Shown: positions 7,398 to 14,416, counted from the first letter of the stretch. The stretch: DNA of 64,000 bases from Rhodovulum sp. MB263 (GCF_002073975.1 NZ_CP020385.1:62001-126000), one strand, 5' to 3'. Translations and numbers: made by a program. Notes: generated by a model from the sequence alone, not told the origin.

Positions 7398-8585
7398 TCA
7401 AGCGCCCAATTCATCGGCGACGAAGTTATCGAGGCCCCAGACGTCCGACAGATACGGGTGCGGCTGCGACGACAGGGTTTCGTCGGGCTTGATGGTGGCG
7501 AAGGTCATGACGATGCCGCCAAGCTCCGTCCTGGGGATCGGAACCGAGAAGGACAGTTGCAGCATCATGTCAGAGCGCATCACGTCGCCCTCAACGTCCG
7601 TCGTGTCTGTGGCACCGACGATGGAGCGGCCGAACACGCGCGATTGCTGGGAAATGATGAAAGGCATCTTGCCGGTATCGACCGAGAGCCCATGCGCCCA
7701 GCGGAGCGCCATTTCCTCGCCGTATTGCGGATTGGCGTCGACAAACTCGCGCATCGCACGGGTCAGTCGATCCATGGTTTCGGCGTTGTAAAAATCGGTC
7801 AGGCTGATATCGGCAGCGCCGCCGAGATCGGCGAACACCTGCGGAACACCGGTGGCGTCGGTTTCCACACGGAGATAACCACCGTTGGCCCCGAGGTCAA
7901 AAGCGCGAGAATATGTATCGGTGTCACCGCCGGTTTCGGTCACCGATTGATTGGTGAGAGGGTTGGCGCCAGAGCCGGGGTTAATGCGGCCGACACCACG
8001 GATCGGAATGTTACCATCGAATTGAATACGCCCGTTCACGCGATCCTCGGGATCGAGAACGCCGTTCAGCCGGTCCAGCACGGTCTGCGAGATCAGGGCA
8101 GGGGTGATCGCCGTATTGGAATGCAGGACCTGCTTGGCCTTCACATATTTGCGCTGCCGCAGGAAGTTGACGGCGGCGTTATGTCCAAGGCGGACGATCT
8201 CATTGACCTTCTTCACGCCGCCAATGGAGCGGGGATTGACCCCGCAGCGCCGCGAAATCTCGCTCTCCGGTTCCAGATCGAACAGCGGATTGCCGGAAAG
8301 CAGCTTCTCGCGCAGGACTTCGGTCATGCCGGCATAGGCCGCATCCGGGTCCTTGATGGCATCGACGGCCTGAACCGGCACGAAAACCGAGATGAACTCG
8401 CCGGTGATGGGCGTGATCATGCGGCCCGCGATGGGGTCGAGTTCCAGCGTGATCTGCTGAGACAGGAACCCGCCTTCATTGCCACGGACGGGCACGGCCA
8501 TGACGGGGGCGAGCTTGCCACCCCGAAAGCGGCCGACAAGGGTACGGCTTTCGCGGCGCACATTGCGCGCGTTCTGATAGCTCAT
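7398..8585 (-). CDS. Microvirus major capsid protein (VP1/F-like)
   Basis: A 395-residue protein resembling, as I recall them, the major capsid proteins of microviruses that infect marine and other alphaproteobacteria. The N-terminal segment RRESRTLVGRFRGGKLAPVM, the LDPIAGRMITPI motif near residue 50 and NGVLDPEDRVNG near 175 are the basis of the call. Expected fold: a single eight-stranded jelly roll forming the T=1 shell. It is shorter than many family members, so a surface loop may be missing, but the frame is uninterrupted. The start codon overlaps the stop of the J-like gene (ATGA). The assignment rests mainly on the combination with the pilot protein and the J-like peptide. Confidence 0.75.
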   Translation of the reverse strand: MSYQNARNVRRESRTLVGRFRGGKLAPVMAVPVRGNEGGFLSQQITLELDPIAGRMITPITGEFISVFVPVQAVDAIKDPDAAYAGMTEVLREKLLSGNPLFDLEPESEISRRCGVNPRSIGGVKKVNEIVRLGHNAAVNFLRQRKYVKAKQVLHSNTAITPALISQTVLDRLNGVLDPEDRVNGRIQFDGNIPIRGVGRINPGSGANPLTNQSVTETGGDTDTYSRAFDLGANGGYLRVETDATGVPQVFADLGGAADISLTDFYNAETMDRLTRAMREFVDANPQYGEEMALRWAHGLSVDTGKMPFIISQQSRVFGRSIVGATDTTDVEGDVMRSDMMLQLSFSVPIPRTELGGIVMTFATIKPDETLSSQPHPYLSDVWGLDNFVADELGA

Positions 8586-8686
8586 TTCTTTTTCCTTCTA
8601 AGGCGTTGGGAGATTTTCTTGAAAGAGCGGGACAGCGCGGCCCTACGGGCGGCGCAGCCCTTGCAGCGCTTCGGACGGCGGCTCAT
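8582..8686 (-). CDS. J-like DNA-packaging peptide (34 residues)
   Basis: A very small gene filling the gap between pilot and capsid genes, overlapping both by four bases (ATGA at each end). The product has 34 residues, of which 16 are Arg or Lys and none acidic. It starts MSRRPKRCKGC and ends RLRRKKK. This matches the phiX174 J protein class (about 24-40 residues, polybasic), which binds the packaged ssDNA and tethers it to the inner capsid surface, and is likewise encoded directly before the capsid gene. Two Cys in a KRCKGC motif are noteworthy. Size, charge, position and overlaps all agree. Confidence 0.8.
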   Translation of the reverse strand: MSRRPKRCKGCAARRAALSRSFKKISQRLRRKKK

Positions 8687-9504
8687 CGTTCCCACCACTT
8701 GCGATAGGTGTTGAAGCGCTGGAACAAGGACGGCTTGTCCGGCGGCTGCAACGCATAGCGCTGGCCGTCTTCAAGCGTGTAGATCGGAGAGCCTTTATGA
8801 TGCGTTCGGTAGCGACCTCGGCCAGTGGCCTTGAACGCCTCATTGAGGAAAGCATCTGGTACGGTGAGGGAGGGCCAAAGCCACGAAAAGGGGCCTTCGC
8901 CAATACTATCCTCGATCTGCTGACCGGTAGAGAAGTTTCCGGAGCCGTAAAAGTCGTGCCCGAAGGCACGAAAGGCCGGAACGTCTTTGGTAACCGCTAA
9001 CTGAGGGCCAGTGCGATTGCCGTCGTCAGGCCCGAGAATATCGCCAGCGAAAGGGCTATCCAGAGATACACTCTGACGGCTTTTGCCAGGAACTCCATGT
9101 TCACCCCCAACTGCCGCCCGAATGGACGGCGTATTGACGTTGCTGGCGTAGATGCCGCCAACTCGGGGACGAATGGTAAGCTGCTGAACACGCTCCTTCA
9201 ACTGCGCGTTTTGTTCCCGCGCCTTCTGCAGCTCGCCGGTTTTCTCGGCCTTCTTGGCAAGGCCGTCCGCGAGCAGCAGACCGGCATCGGCAATGGCCTG
9301 ACCCATGTAATTCTGCCCGGCCGACGCAACAGCGCCCGGAGCAGAGGTCAAGGCGGTCAGGGGATTGAACCCGGCCGCCTCGGCCCGTGCGCGGATTTTT
9401 CCATAGTCCGGGACGACGTATTTCGCCTTCTTCTTGCTGCCGAAAAGGCCGCCAAGAAGGCTGGCGCCGCCCGAGATAAGGGAGCCAGTGACAACGGGAT
9501 CCAT
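8683..9504 (-). CDS. Microvirus DNA pilot / minor spike protein (VP2/H-like)
   Basis: A 273-residue protein with the hallmark N-terminus of microvirus pilot proteins: a Gly/Ala/Leu-rich membrane-active segment (GSLISGGASLLGGLFGS), then the conserved RARAEAAGFNPLTAL motif near residue 40. A predicted coiled coil follows around residues 75-110 (LAKKAEKTGELQKAREQN and onward). In phiX174 the H protein forms an alpha-helical tube that conducts the genome across the cell envelope. The start codon shares one base with the stop of the upstream 79-residue gene (TAATG). The stop overlaps the J-like start. A second reading frame inside it may encode a membrane peptide. Confidence 0.82.
   Translation of the reverse strand: MDPVVTGSLISGGASLLGGLFGSKKKAKYVVPDYGKIRARAEAAGFNPLTALTSAPGAVASAGQNYMGQAIADAGLLLADGLAKKAEKTGELQKAREQNAQLKERVQQLTIRPRVGGIYASNVNTPSIRAAVGGEHGVPGKSRQSVSLDSPFAGDILGPDDGNRTGPQLAVTKDVPAFRAFGHDFYGSGNFSTGQQIEDSIGEGPFSWLWPSLTVPDAFLNEAFKATGRGRYRTHHKGSPIYTLEDGQRYALQPPDKPSLFQRFNTYRKWWER
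8997..9098 (-). CDS. Possible overprinted membrane peptide inside the pilot gene (lysis candidate)
   Basis: A 33-residue ORF in another frame on the same strand, wholly inside the pilot gene. The ATG at 9098 is preceded by a purine-rich GGGGGTGAAC that could serve as a ribosome-binding site. The product starts MEFLAKAVRVYLW and continues as one hydrophobic helix (IALSLAIFSGLTTAIALAL). In phiX174 the lysis protein E is a single-helix membrane protein overprinted in another gene, and its N-terminal helix alone suffices for lysis. This ORF has the right size, topology and overprinting, but nothing proves translation. Confidence 0.4.
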   Translation of the reverse strand: MEFLAKAVRVYLWIALSLAIFSGLTTAIALALS

Positions 9505-9743
9505 TAGGCGCAGATCCTGCTATGAGAGCGGCGGGCAGGAGCATCCGCCGAGCACAGGCCAAGGCCGGAGGAGGCCTTGGCAACATCCTCTAGGACTTTC
9601 TTGTCCGTAACCCAGAAGACATCGGCGACGATATCAACGGCGAGGTCGATCTGTGCCGCGTCGAACTTCTCGGAAACGACGGATTGAACGAGCCGCCAGA
9701 TGGCTTGCTCATAGGTTTGGAGGGGTGCGCGATCTGCCTGCAT
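9504..9743 (-). CDS. Microvirus-associated protein of unknown function (79 residues)
   Basis: A 79-residue soluble protein between the 47-residue membrane peptide and the pilot gene. The first 55 residues look alpha-helical and acidic (TYEQAIWRLVQSVV, DAAQIDLAVDIVADVFWV); the C-terminus is polar and rich in Ser, Arg and Ala. Microviruses encode a small internal scaffolding protein (B/VP3) upstream of the capsid cassette, and size and position would fit, but I see no diagnostic motif. The ATG at 9743 is two bases after the previous stop (TGACATG), and the stop overlaps the pilot start, so it belongs to the phage operon. Confidence 0.6.
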   Translation of the reverse strand: MQADRAPLQTYEQAIWRLVQSVVSEKFDAAQIDLAVDIVADVFWVTDKKVLEDVAKASSGLGLCSADAPARRSHSRICA

Positions 9744-9744
9744 G

Positions 9745-9888
9745 TCACAGCAGCCCGCAGAACGCGCGATAGCCCTCGGAGTAGGCCACTGCTGCCAGAG
9801 TGCCGAGCGCGCCGAGCGCGCCGAGCAGCGCAGGCAGAACGGACTTCGCCGCCATGGTCAGCGTGGCACGGAGAACCGTGTTTTTCAT
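9745..9888 (-). CDS. Small single-helix membrane protein, first gene of the phage operon
   Basis: A 47-residue ORF with a GAGAGG ribosome-binding site six bases before the ATG at 9888. The N-terminus is basic (MKNTVLRATLTMAAKSV). A hydrophobic, Gly/Ala/Leu-rich helix follows at about residues 16-36 (LPALLGALGALGTLAAVAY), and a short polar tail ends in CGLL. No homologue is recognised. As a small membrane protein leading a microvirus gene cluster it is another candidate for lysis or host-envelope interaction. Start quality and the two-base gap to the next gene make it a credible gene. Confidence 0.6.
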   Translation of the reverse strand: MKNTVLRATLTMAAKSVLPALLGALGALGTLAAVAYSEGYRAFCGLL

Positions 9889-9908
9889 AGGAAACCTCTC
9901 AGTTACAG

Positions 9909-9928
9909 GTGACGCAACACAGCGTCAC
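9909..9928. promoter_or_regulatory. Hairpin upstream of the phage operon
   Basis: A perfect 7-base inverted repeat, GTGACGC/GCGTCAC, with a six-base loop. It lies between the first phage gene and the dif-like site. It could be an operator, part of the phage replication origin or a transcript hairpin; the sequence alone does not decide. Confidence 0.35.
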
Positions 9929-9944
9929 AACCGAGCGGTAGCAC

Positions 9945-9972
9945 AGGTCCGATAATCAGTATTATGATACTG
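9945..9972. repeat. dif-like Xer recombination site at the provirus edge
   Basis: A 28-base sequence fits the 11+6+11 layout of dif: left arm AGGTCCGATAA, centre TCAGTA, right arm TTATGATACTG. The inner half-sites match the ATAA...TTATG core of E. coli dif. Some microviruses and other IMEX elements integrate at dif through host XerCD, so its position at the end of the phage genes is suggestive. Caveat: the last 16 bases also form their own palindrome, CAGTAT-TATG-ATACTG, which could simply be an operator. No second copy is visible at the left end. Confidence 0.5.
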
Positions 9973-10068
9973 AAATGTCAGGAGATGGCTGGACTTGGGC
10001 AAGCCCGACCCCATCTTGCCGCAGCAAGGCCCGTTTCCGAGTTCGAACAGGAAGACCCCACAGATCCG

Positions 10069-11667
10069 ATGAGTGATCCCGCGCGCCCGCCATCCTTCAC
10101 CTTCTCCTTCACGGCCGATGCCGGGCCCGCCCCCAAGCCGATCAAATGCCGCGGCGCCACCGCCGAAGAGCTCCTCTACCTGCGCCGGTTCAACCGTCTG
10201 CGCGGGCTCCGGCGCCTGATGTTCATGGGGAACTTCCTTTTCGTCGGCGGGATCGCCGGGGCCCTGGTCTGGATCGGGATAACGACCCTGGACCGGGACG
10301 GATATGTCATGCCCGCGGCGCTGTTTCTGATGCTCTGCCTCCTCGCGGCGGGCGTCGCGCTTTCGGGATGGGGACCCGGCCTGATGGCGTTCCTGAGGAT
10401 GCGCCGCAGCCTGCGCGTGCCCGATGACCTGAAGGTCGGGATGTTCAGCGACAGGCTGCGGACCCTTGCCCATCCCACCCGCGACAGCACGAATATCTTC
10501 GCCTTCGACCAATGCAGGGACCTGGTGGAAATGCCCGCCCATTGGGAACGCGACATCGTCGCCCGAGGCGCCCTGCCGGACCAGGACCAGCCTGTCGAGG
10601 TCGCGCACCTGCCCGATGCTTCGGGCACCGTGCTACGCCTGCCGATGACCACCCGCTACCGCAGCACGCGGATCGACCCGACCCTGCCGGATCCGGGCGT
10701 GTTCCTGCTGCGCCTCGGGAACCGCTCCATCGCGCGGGAAATGCGCGCGGGGCTGCCGCTTTTGCGGGCACAGACGACGGTGCTGGCATTCGGCTTCGGG
10801 TCCGCAGTCCTCGGTGCGCTGGCCAGCCTGTTCTGCTGGTTTCTGCTGGCAGAGCGGATGGACGAGAGGACCGGGCTTCGGTCCACAGTCACGCGGCTCG
10901 AACAGACCTATGGAGGGGGCGCCGAAATCCCGCTGGATGCACTGATCGGGCGCGGTCTCGATGATCTGCGGCCCGATCCCGAGTTCGGCAACAGGGTGCT
11001 TCATGCCGGTCCGGTCTCGTTCCGGACGGTCAGCCTGTCCCGCGACGCAGACCCGGTCCTGATGAGCGGAGAGGAGATCGGGGTGGTGGACCGGATCAGC
11101 CGGGTCTTTCCCGCCAGCATCCCGGGCGCCGGTCCGGCGGACCCCGCACTGATCGCCGCCTACCGCGACCAGTTGATGCAAGGCGCGCGCGCCCTGTCGC
11201 GGATCGCCCCGGATCTGCCCGGCAGGATCGCCGCCCTGCCCGACGCGCTGGTTGCGGCGCAAATGCGGGCCCTGCCCTATCGCAATGCCCCCGACCGGGC
11301 CTTCGTGGAAGCGGTCCTGCCAAAGCCCGCGATCCGGCCGGAAGGGCGGTCCCACAGCCTCGTGCCCATGGGGCCGTCCTGTCTCGTGCAGGATGTCCTT
11401 TGCGGGCAGCGCGCCCCGGCCGAGACCTATGAAACCCCGGTTCTCGTCAGCGGCCGCAGCGGGATCACCCTGCGCGACGGGACCGATCTGGACCGCCTGG
11501 CCGAGGCGCGCGAGCGGTTGCGGGGGATGGAAGCCGAGACCTGGCCACCCATCGCCGTCGCCGCCTGCGCGGCATCGCTGCTGCTGCCTGTGCTCTGCAT
11601 GCTGGCCTGGGCCGAGGCCAACTGGCGCATCCGGCGCTGGTACCGGTCGGGCGGATCGCAAGGCTGA
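10069..11667 (+). CDS. Multi-pass membrane protein of unknown function
   Basis: A 532-residue protein I do not recognise. Hydrophobic segments lie at about residues 50-73 and 83-106, then 236-261, and one near the C-terminus at about 495-519. They leave two large hydrophilic regions, the second (about 265-490) with several Cys and many Pro/Arg/Asp. The layout, two helices, soluble domain, helix, large domain, helix, suggests an inner-membrane protein with an extracytoplasmic domain. The frame is open back to an ATG at 9964, but that start would lie inside the dif-like palindrome. The ATG at 10069 is preferred; neither has a strong ribosome-binding site. An original N-terminus may have been altered by the adjacent insertion. 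Confidence 0.6.
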   Translation: MSDPARPPSFTFSFTADAGPAPKPIKCRGATAEELLYLRRFNRLRGLRRLMFMGNFLFVGGIAGALVWIGITTLDRDGYVMPAALFLMLCLLAAGVALSGWGPGLMAFLRMRRSLRVPDDLKVGMFSDRLRTLAHPTRDSTNIFAFDQCRDLVEMPAHWERDIVARGALPDQDQPVEVAHLPDASGTVLRLPMTTRYRSTRIDPTLPDPGVFLLRLGNRSIAREMRAGLPLLRAQTTVLAFGFGSAVLGALASLFCWFLLAERMDERTGLRSTVTRLEQTYGGGAEIPLDALIGRGLDDLRPDPEFGNRVLHAGPVSFRTVSLSRDADPVLMSGEEIGVVDRISRVFPASIPGAGPADPALIAAYRDQLMQGARALSRIAPDLPGRIAALPDALVAAQMRALPYRNAPDRAFVEAVLPKPAIRPEGRSHSLVPMGPSCLVQDVLCGQRAPAETYETPVLVSGRSGITLRDGTDLDRLAEARERLRGMEAETWPPIAVAACAASLLLPVLCMLAWAEANWRIRRWYRSGGSQG

Positions 11668-12164
11668 GGGCCCTCCTGCCCACTCCGTCCGGCGCCAGTC
11701 ATCAGGCCCCGACAGGATCGCGCGGTCAATGCCCCGGCGCAAGAGATCCAAGGGGAGGCTATCCGCGCCCCTTTTTCGGCAGGACGTGCCGGAGCAGGCG
11801 CGGAAGCCGCCAACGCATGGGAAAATGCCGGGGCGGGACGGTTCCGGCACCCGACGTTCCGGGCCAGTCGGCCCTCGCTCCGCCAGCCCGGCTGGGTTTC
11901 CGTGATCGGTCAGGGGGCAGGAGAGCTTTGCCCGGTCAGCTGCGGAGCGGCGCGTCGGAATGGTGCCCTGCCCCGGGGACCGGGGGCATGTCAGCCGCCT
12001 GCGCTATCCGGACCACGCCCGCGGTGCCGGCCGTTCTCGATCCGGTCGAGGGCGCGTCGGGGCGGGGCCGGAGCTTTACGGGACGACCGGCCGGTCAAGG
12101 CGGCGGCGCCGCGTCCGTGCGGGCCCGCAGATCCCGCGGTCCGGATATGCGGCCCGGAAACGGC
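11668..12164. other. Intergenic stretch
   Basis: About 500 bases between the membrane protein and the hairpin after the VWA-receptor fusion. Open frames here are low-complexity and have no supporting motif. Since the gene to its right ends in a receptor fragment, older receptor or transposon sequence could have been lost here, but nothing identifiable remains. Confidence 0.4.
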
Positions 12165-12188
12165 AAGGGCCCGCGGCGGCGGGCCCTT
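12165..12188. terminator. Terminator hairpin after the VWA-receptor fusion gene
   Basis: A perfect 10-base stem, AAGGGCCCGC/GCGGGCCCTT, with a GGCG loop, 22 bases beyond the stop codon of the minus-strand gene. The stem ends in A/T pairs, typical of intrinsic terminators in GC-rich genomes. Confidence 0.65.
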
Positions 12189-12209
12189 CCGGCAACCGGC
12201 GCCTGGGGC

Positions 12210-13238
12210 TCAGAACGTCATCTTGAGCCCGATACCGATCATGCGCGGCTCGACCAGCGTCGCCTCGTAGCCGCCGACAACCGCCCGGCTGGCGCGCATA
12301 TAGGTGACCGCGTCCTCGTCGAAGAGGTTGTTGACATAGCCGTAGAGCTGCAGGTTGTCCCGCAGGTCATAGGCGATGCGGGTATTCGCCACCGTGTAGG
12401 ACTCGACGAAGCTTGCCGACAGGTTGTCGTCATCCGAGAAATAGGACCCGCTGTAGCGCACATTGCCCGACAGCGTCAGTGCGTCGACGCTTTGCAGCTC
12501 GATCGTCCGCTCCGGCAGCAGCGCCCGCCAGGTCGCGAGGACCTCGTCCCGGCCATAACGGCAATAGCCCTCGTTCACGAGAACCACATGGAAGACCTCC
12601 CAGTTCTTGCGAGCCATCTGAAGGATCTCGGCCGCCGAGAGGTCCCGCTCGAGCGTGACCCCGAGATAGCGCTCGATCTGGGCCCGGGTCATGCCGTCAA
12701 GGTTCGGTTCGTCCCCGATCGTGAACAGATACCCCTTCTTGCCGCGCCTCTCGATTGCGTCGGCCGACACCTTCAGCGCCGCAAAGAGCTGGGCGATGGA
12801 ATAGGACTCGCCCCTGTTGCCCCCTCCCCCGCCCTCGAGCCAGAGCTCCCGGGCCTGCCGGGCCACGCGGATATCCGCCTCGAACTGGGTCACCTGAAGC
12901 GGAGCCCTGTCGCATTCGGCATCGCCCACAGCCGCGATCATGATATGCGGATCCGGGACCGGCCTGCGGGCATAGATCTCGGTGGCCAGAGTGTTGAGCC
13001 CGTCGCGCATGATCTTCTCGGCGATCATCCCCATCGATCCGGTCACGTCCGAGGCCAGGATGATCGGCGTCGATTGCGGATTGTCGGCGCTGTCGCGGCT
13101 TTCGCGGAGCCTGAACCTGCTCGGATCGTAATCCGGCTTCATCCCGCGCGAGGTGAAGATCTCGGCCTTGCTCTTGCCCGCCGTGACCGTCCTGGCATAG
13201 GCCGACCAACCCGTCGCGCTCCAACGTCCGTTTCCCAT
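12210..13238 (-). CDS. VWA-domain protein fused in frame to the C-terminus of a TonB-dependent receptor
   Basis: A 342-residue chimera. Residues 1 to about 247 form a von Willebrand factor A protein: the metal-ion-dependent adhesion site is DVTGSMG near residue 63, and a Gly-rich GGGGGNRGES loop follows. From about residue 248 (QSVDALTLSG) the sequence becomes the end of an outer-membrane receptor barrel: YGYVNNLFDED is the characteristic TonB-receptor strand, and the protein ends GIGLKMTF with the terminal Phe typical of barrel proteins. With no signal peptide, the barrel piece cannot be used normally. A deletion joining two genes near 12494 is the simplest explanation. The ATG at 13238 has an AGGAAAGGG ribosome-binding site. 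It follows the J-domain/pseudokinase gene. Confidence 0.75.
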   Translation of the reverse strand: MGNGRWSATGWSAYARTVTAGKSKAEIFTSRGMKPDYDPSRFRLRESRDSADNPQSTPIILASDVTGSMGMIAEKIMRDGLNTLATEIYARRPVPDPHIMIAAVGDAECDRAPLQVTQFEADIRVARQARELWLEGGGGGNRGESYSIAQLFAALKVSADAIERRGKKGYLFTIGDEPNLDGMTRAQIERYLGVTLERDLSAAEILQMARKNWEVFHVVLVNEGYCRYGRDEVLATWRALLPERTIELQSVDALTLSGNVRYSGSYFSDDDNLSASFVESYTVANTRIAYDLRDNLQLYGYVNNLFDEDAVTYMRASRAVVGGYEATLVEPRMIGIGLKMTF

Positions 13239-13292
13239 GTCCAACCCTTTCCTGCCTGGTTTCCATGTCCTGCCCGACCCATCTAGCCTTGT

Positions 13293-13325
13293 TATTTGAT
13301 ATTTGCAAATTGCTATTTGCAAGTT
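13293..13325. promoter_or_regulatory. TTGCAA repeat operator upstream of the VWA gene (candidate NrtR site)
   Basis: An AT-rich island containing ATTTGCAAATTGC and then ATTTGCAAG, in the gap between the J-domain gene and the VWA gene. The same TTGCAA words recur upstream of the Nudix regulator at 14392-14416. A shared operator for the NrtR-type regulator is the likely reading. Confidence 0.5.
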
Positions 13326-14364
13326 ATATGGACAGGCGATGCGGATAGGCGACGAACCTGCGGTGTCCCCAGGCGCGGACAAGGGCCTCCTGCCAGGCGC
13401 GGTAATCCGAAATGCCATCTGCCGCCGAGGGCAATCTGAGGAAATCCGCCAGCGGCGCAGGGACGCCGATCCGCCCGGGATGCGCTCCGGCCCCGTCGCC
13501 AAGGCTTTCCAGGATCGTCCTCCGGATCAGTTCAAGCTGCAGGCTTTCTTCCGCCACGGCCCCTTTCACGGCGAGGGCCGGCATCAGATCGAGCGTGCGG
13601 TTCGGCAAGGCGGCCGGACGGCTGCCAAGCCGGCCCGAGAACGCCCAGCCCCCGACAAGCCGGACGGAATGCGTGTCCGGGTTCACCAGCACGCTGTCCG
13701 GACCGATCCCGCCATGGAACAGACCGGCCCAGCTCAGCCAGGCGGCCAGGTTTAACAGGCCGGACCCCAGCCATGCGGCATGCTCGGGCGGCAAGGGGCC
13801 GAAGGCGTCGAGGAGATCGGCCAGAACCACTTCGCCCTCCGGCCGCTCATAGATCAGGAGCGTCGCATCATCCCTGAGCGCCCGCACCTCGAGCAGGGCC
13901 GGCAATGCCCATGCCATCTGCGCCGCCATGTCTGCATCCGCAAAGCGGAAACCGCGGACGGCGTCCTCCTCCAGACGGGCGAGATCCCGGTTCCCGCCCG
14001 GGATCATGTGCGAAATGGCCCGCGCCCCCACGAGAAGCGTGCCGGCATCCCCCTCATGCCGGTAATGGACACGTGTCCTGAACCGCCTGCCATCCCTCGC
14101 GGTCAGGATCTCCTCCTGCCCTGCCCCAATCTGCCCTGTCCGCCCGGCGCCGCTCCTGCCGAGCGCAAGATCCCGAAGCGCGACCAGGTGCCGGAACACG
14201 GCGGCCGCGCGCGGATCCGGATTATGGTCCGGGTGCCAAAGCGCAACCAGCTTGCGAAATGTCCTGCGGATCTCGTGCGGGCCGCCCGGCATCAGCTTAC
14301 CCGCGCCCGCAGGTCCGGACAGTTCAAGGATGTCTTCCGCTTTCACCGCGCGTTCCCCTTCCAT
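13324..14364 (-). CDS. J-domain plus kinase-like (pseudokinase) protein
   Basis: A 346-residue cytoplasmic protein. Near the N-terminus a short J-domain is marked by FRKLVALWHPDHNPDP, including the HPD triad that stimulates Hsp70 ATPase. The C-terminal 200 residues resemble a protein-kinase catalytic core. The loop expected to read HxDxKxxN is FHGGIGPDSVLVNP, lacking the catalytic Asp, Lys and Asn, and the DFG position reads VGGW, so it should be a pseudokinase. The preceding acidic segment (IYERPEGEVVLADLL) fits a kinase hinge. It is the first gene of a minus-strand pair with the VWA gene and is divergent from the NrtR-type regulator. Function is unknown; a chaperone- or NAD-linked stress system is an inference from neighbours. 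Confidence 0.65.
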   Translation of the reverse strand: MEGERAVKAEDILELSGPAGAGKLMPGGPHEIRRTFRKLVALWHPDHNPDPRAAAVFRHLVALRDLALGRSGAGRTGQIGAGQEEILTARDGRRFRTRVHYRHEGDAGTLLVGARAISHMIPGGNRDLARLEEDAVRGFRFADADMAAQMAWALPALLEVRALRDDATLLIYERPEGEVVLADLLDAFGPLPPEHAAWLGSGLLNLAAWLSWAGLFHGGIGPDSVLVNPDTHSVRLVGGWAFSGRLGSRPAALPNRTLDLMPALAVKGAVAEESLQLELIRRTILESLGDGAGAHPGRIGVPAPLADFLRLPSAADGISDYRAWQEALVRAWGHRRFVAYPHRLSI

Positions 14365-14391
14365 ATGATCGTCTTCCCTGACACCGGATTA

Positions 14392-14416
14392 AAATTGCAA
14401 TATGCAAGTTGCAAGG
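14392..14416. promoter_or_regulatory. TTGCAA repeat operator in the divergent promoter (candidate NrtR site)
   Basis: The sequence AAATTGCAATATGCAAG followed by TTGCAAGG lies between the divergent J-domain gene and the Nudix regulator. It repeats the TTGCAA words found before the VWA gene. This is a good position for the regulator to control both itself and the J-domain/VWA operon. Confidence 0.55.

Larger units (their letters stand above)
7285..9972 (-). mobile_element. Microviridae (phiX174-like ssDNA phage) provirus relic
   Basis: A block of minus-strand genes with visibly lower GC than its surroundings and tight overlaps (TAATG, ATGA, ATGA). In transcription order: 47-residue membrane peptide, 79-residue protein, DNA pilot protein, 34-residue basic peptide, major capsid protein. 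Pilot, packaging and capsid genes together are diagnostic of microviruses, and the J-then-capsid order is as in phiX174. The replication initiator (gpA/VP4) is missing, and only about 2.5 kb of an expected 4-6 kb genome remains. The right edge abuts a dif-like site; the left edge holds a decayed second copy of the pilot-gene end. It is probably a defective provirus. Exact ends are inferred. Confidence 0.75.

Noticed and set aside
7188-8714. Plus-strand 508-codon frame across the phage capsid gene
   Set aside because: The minus-strand frame has recognisable capsid motifs and proper overlaps; this one has none.
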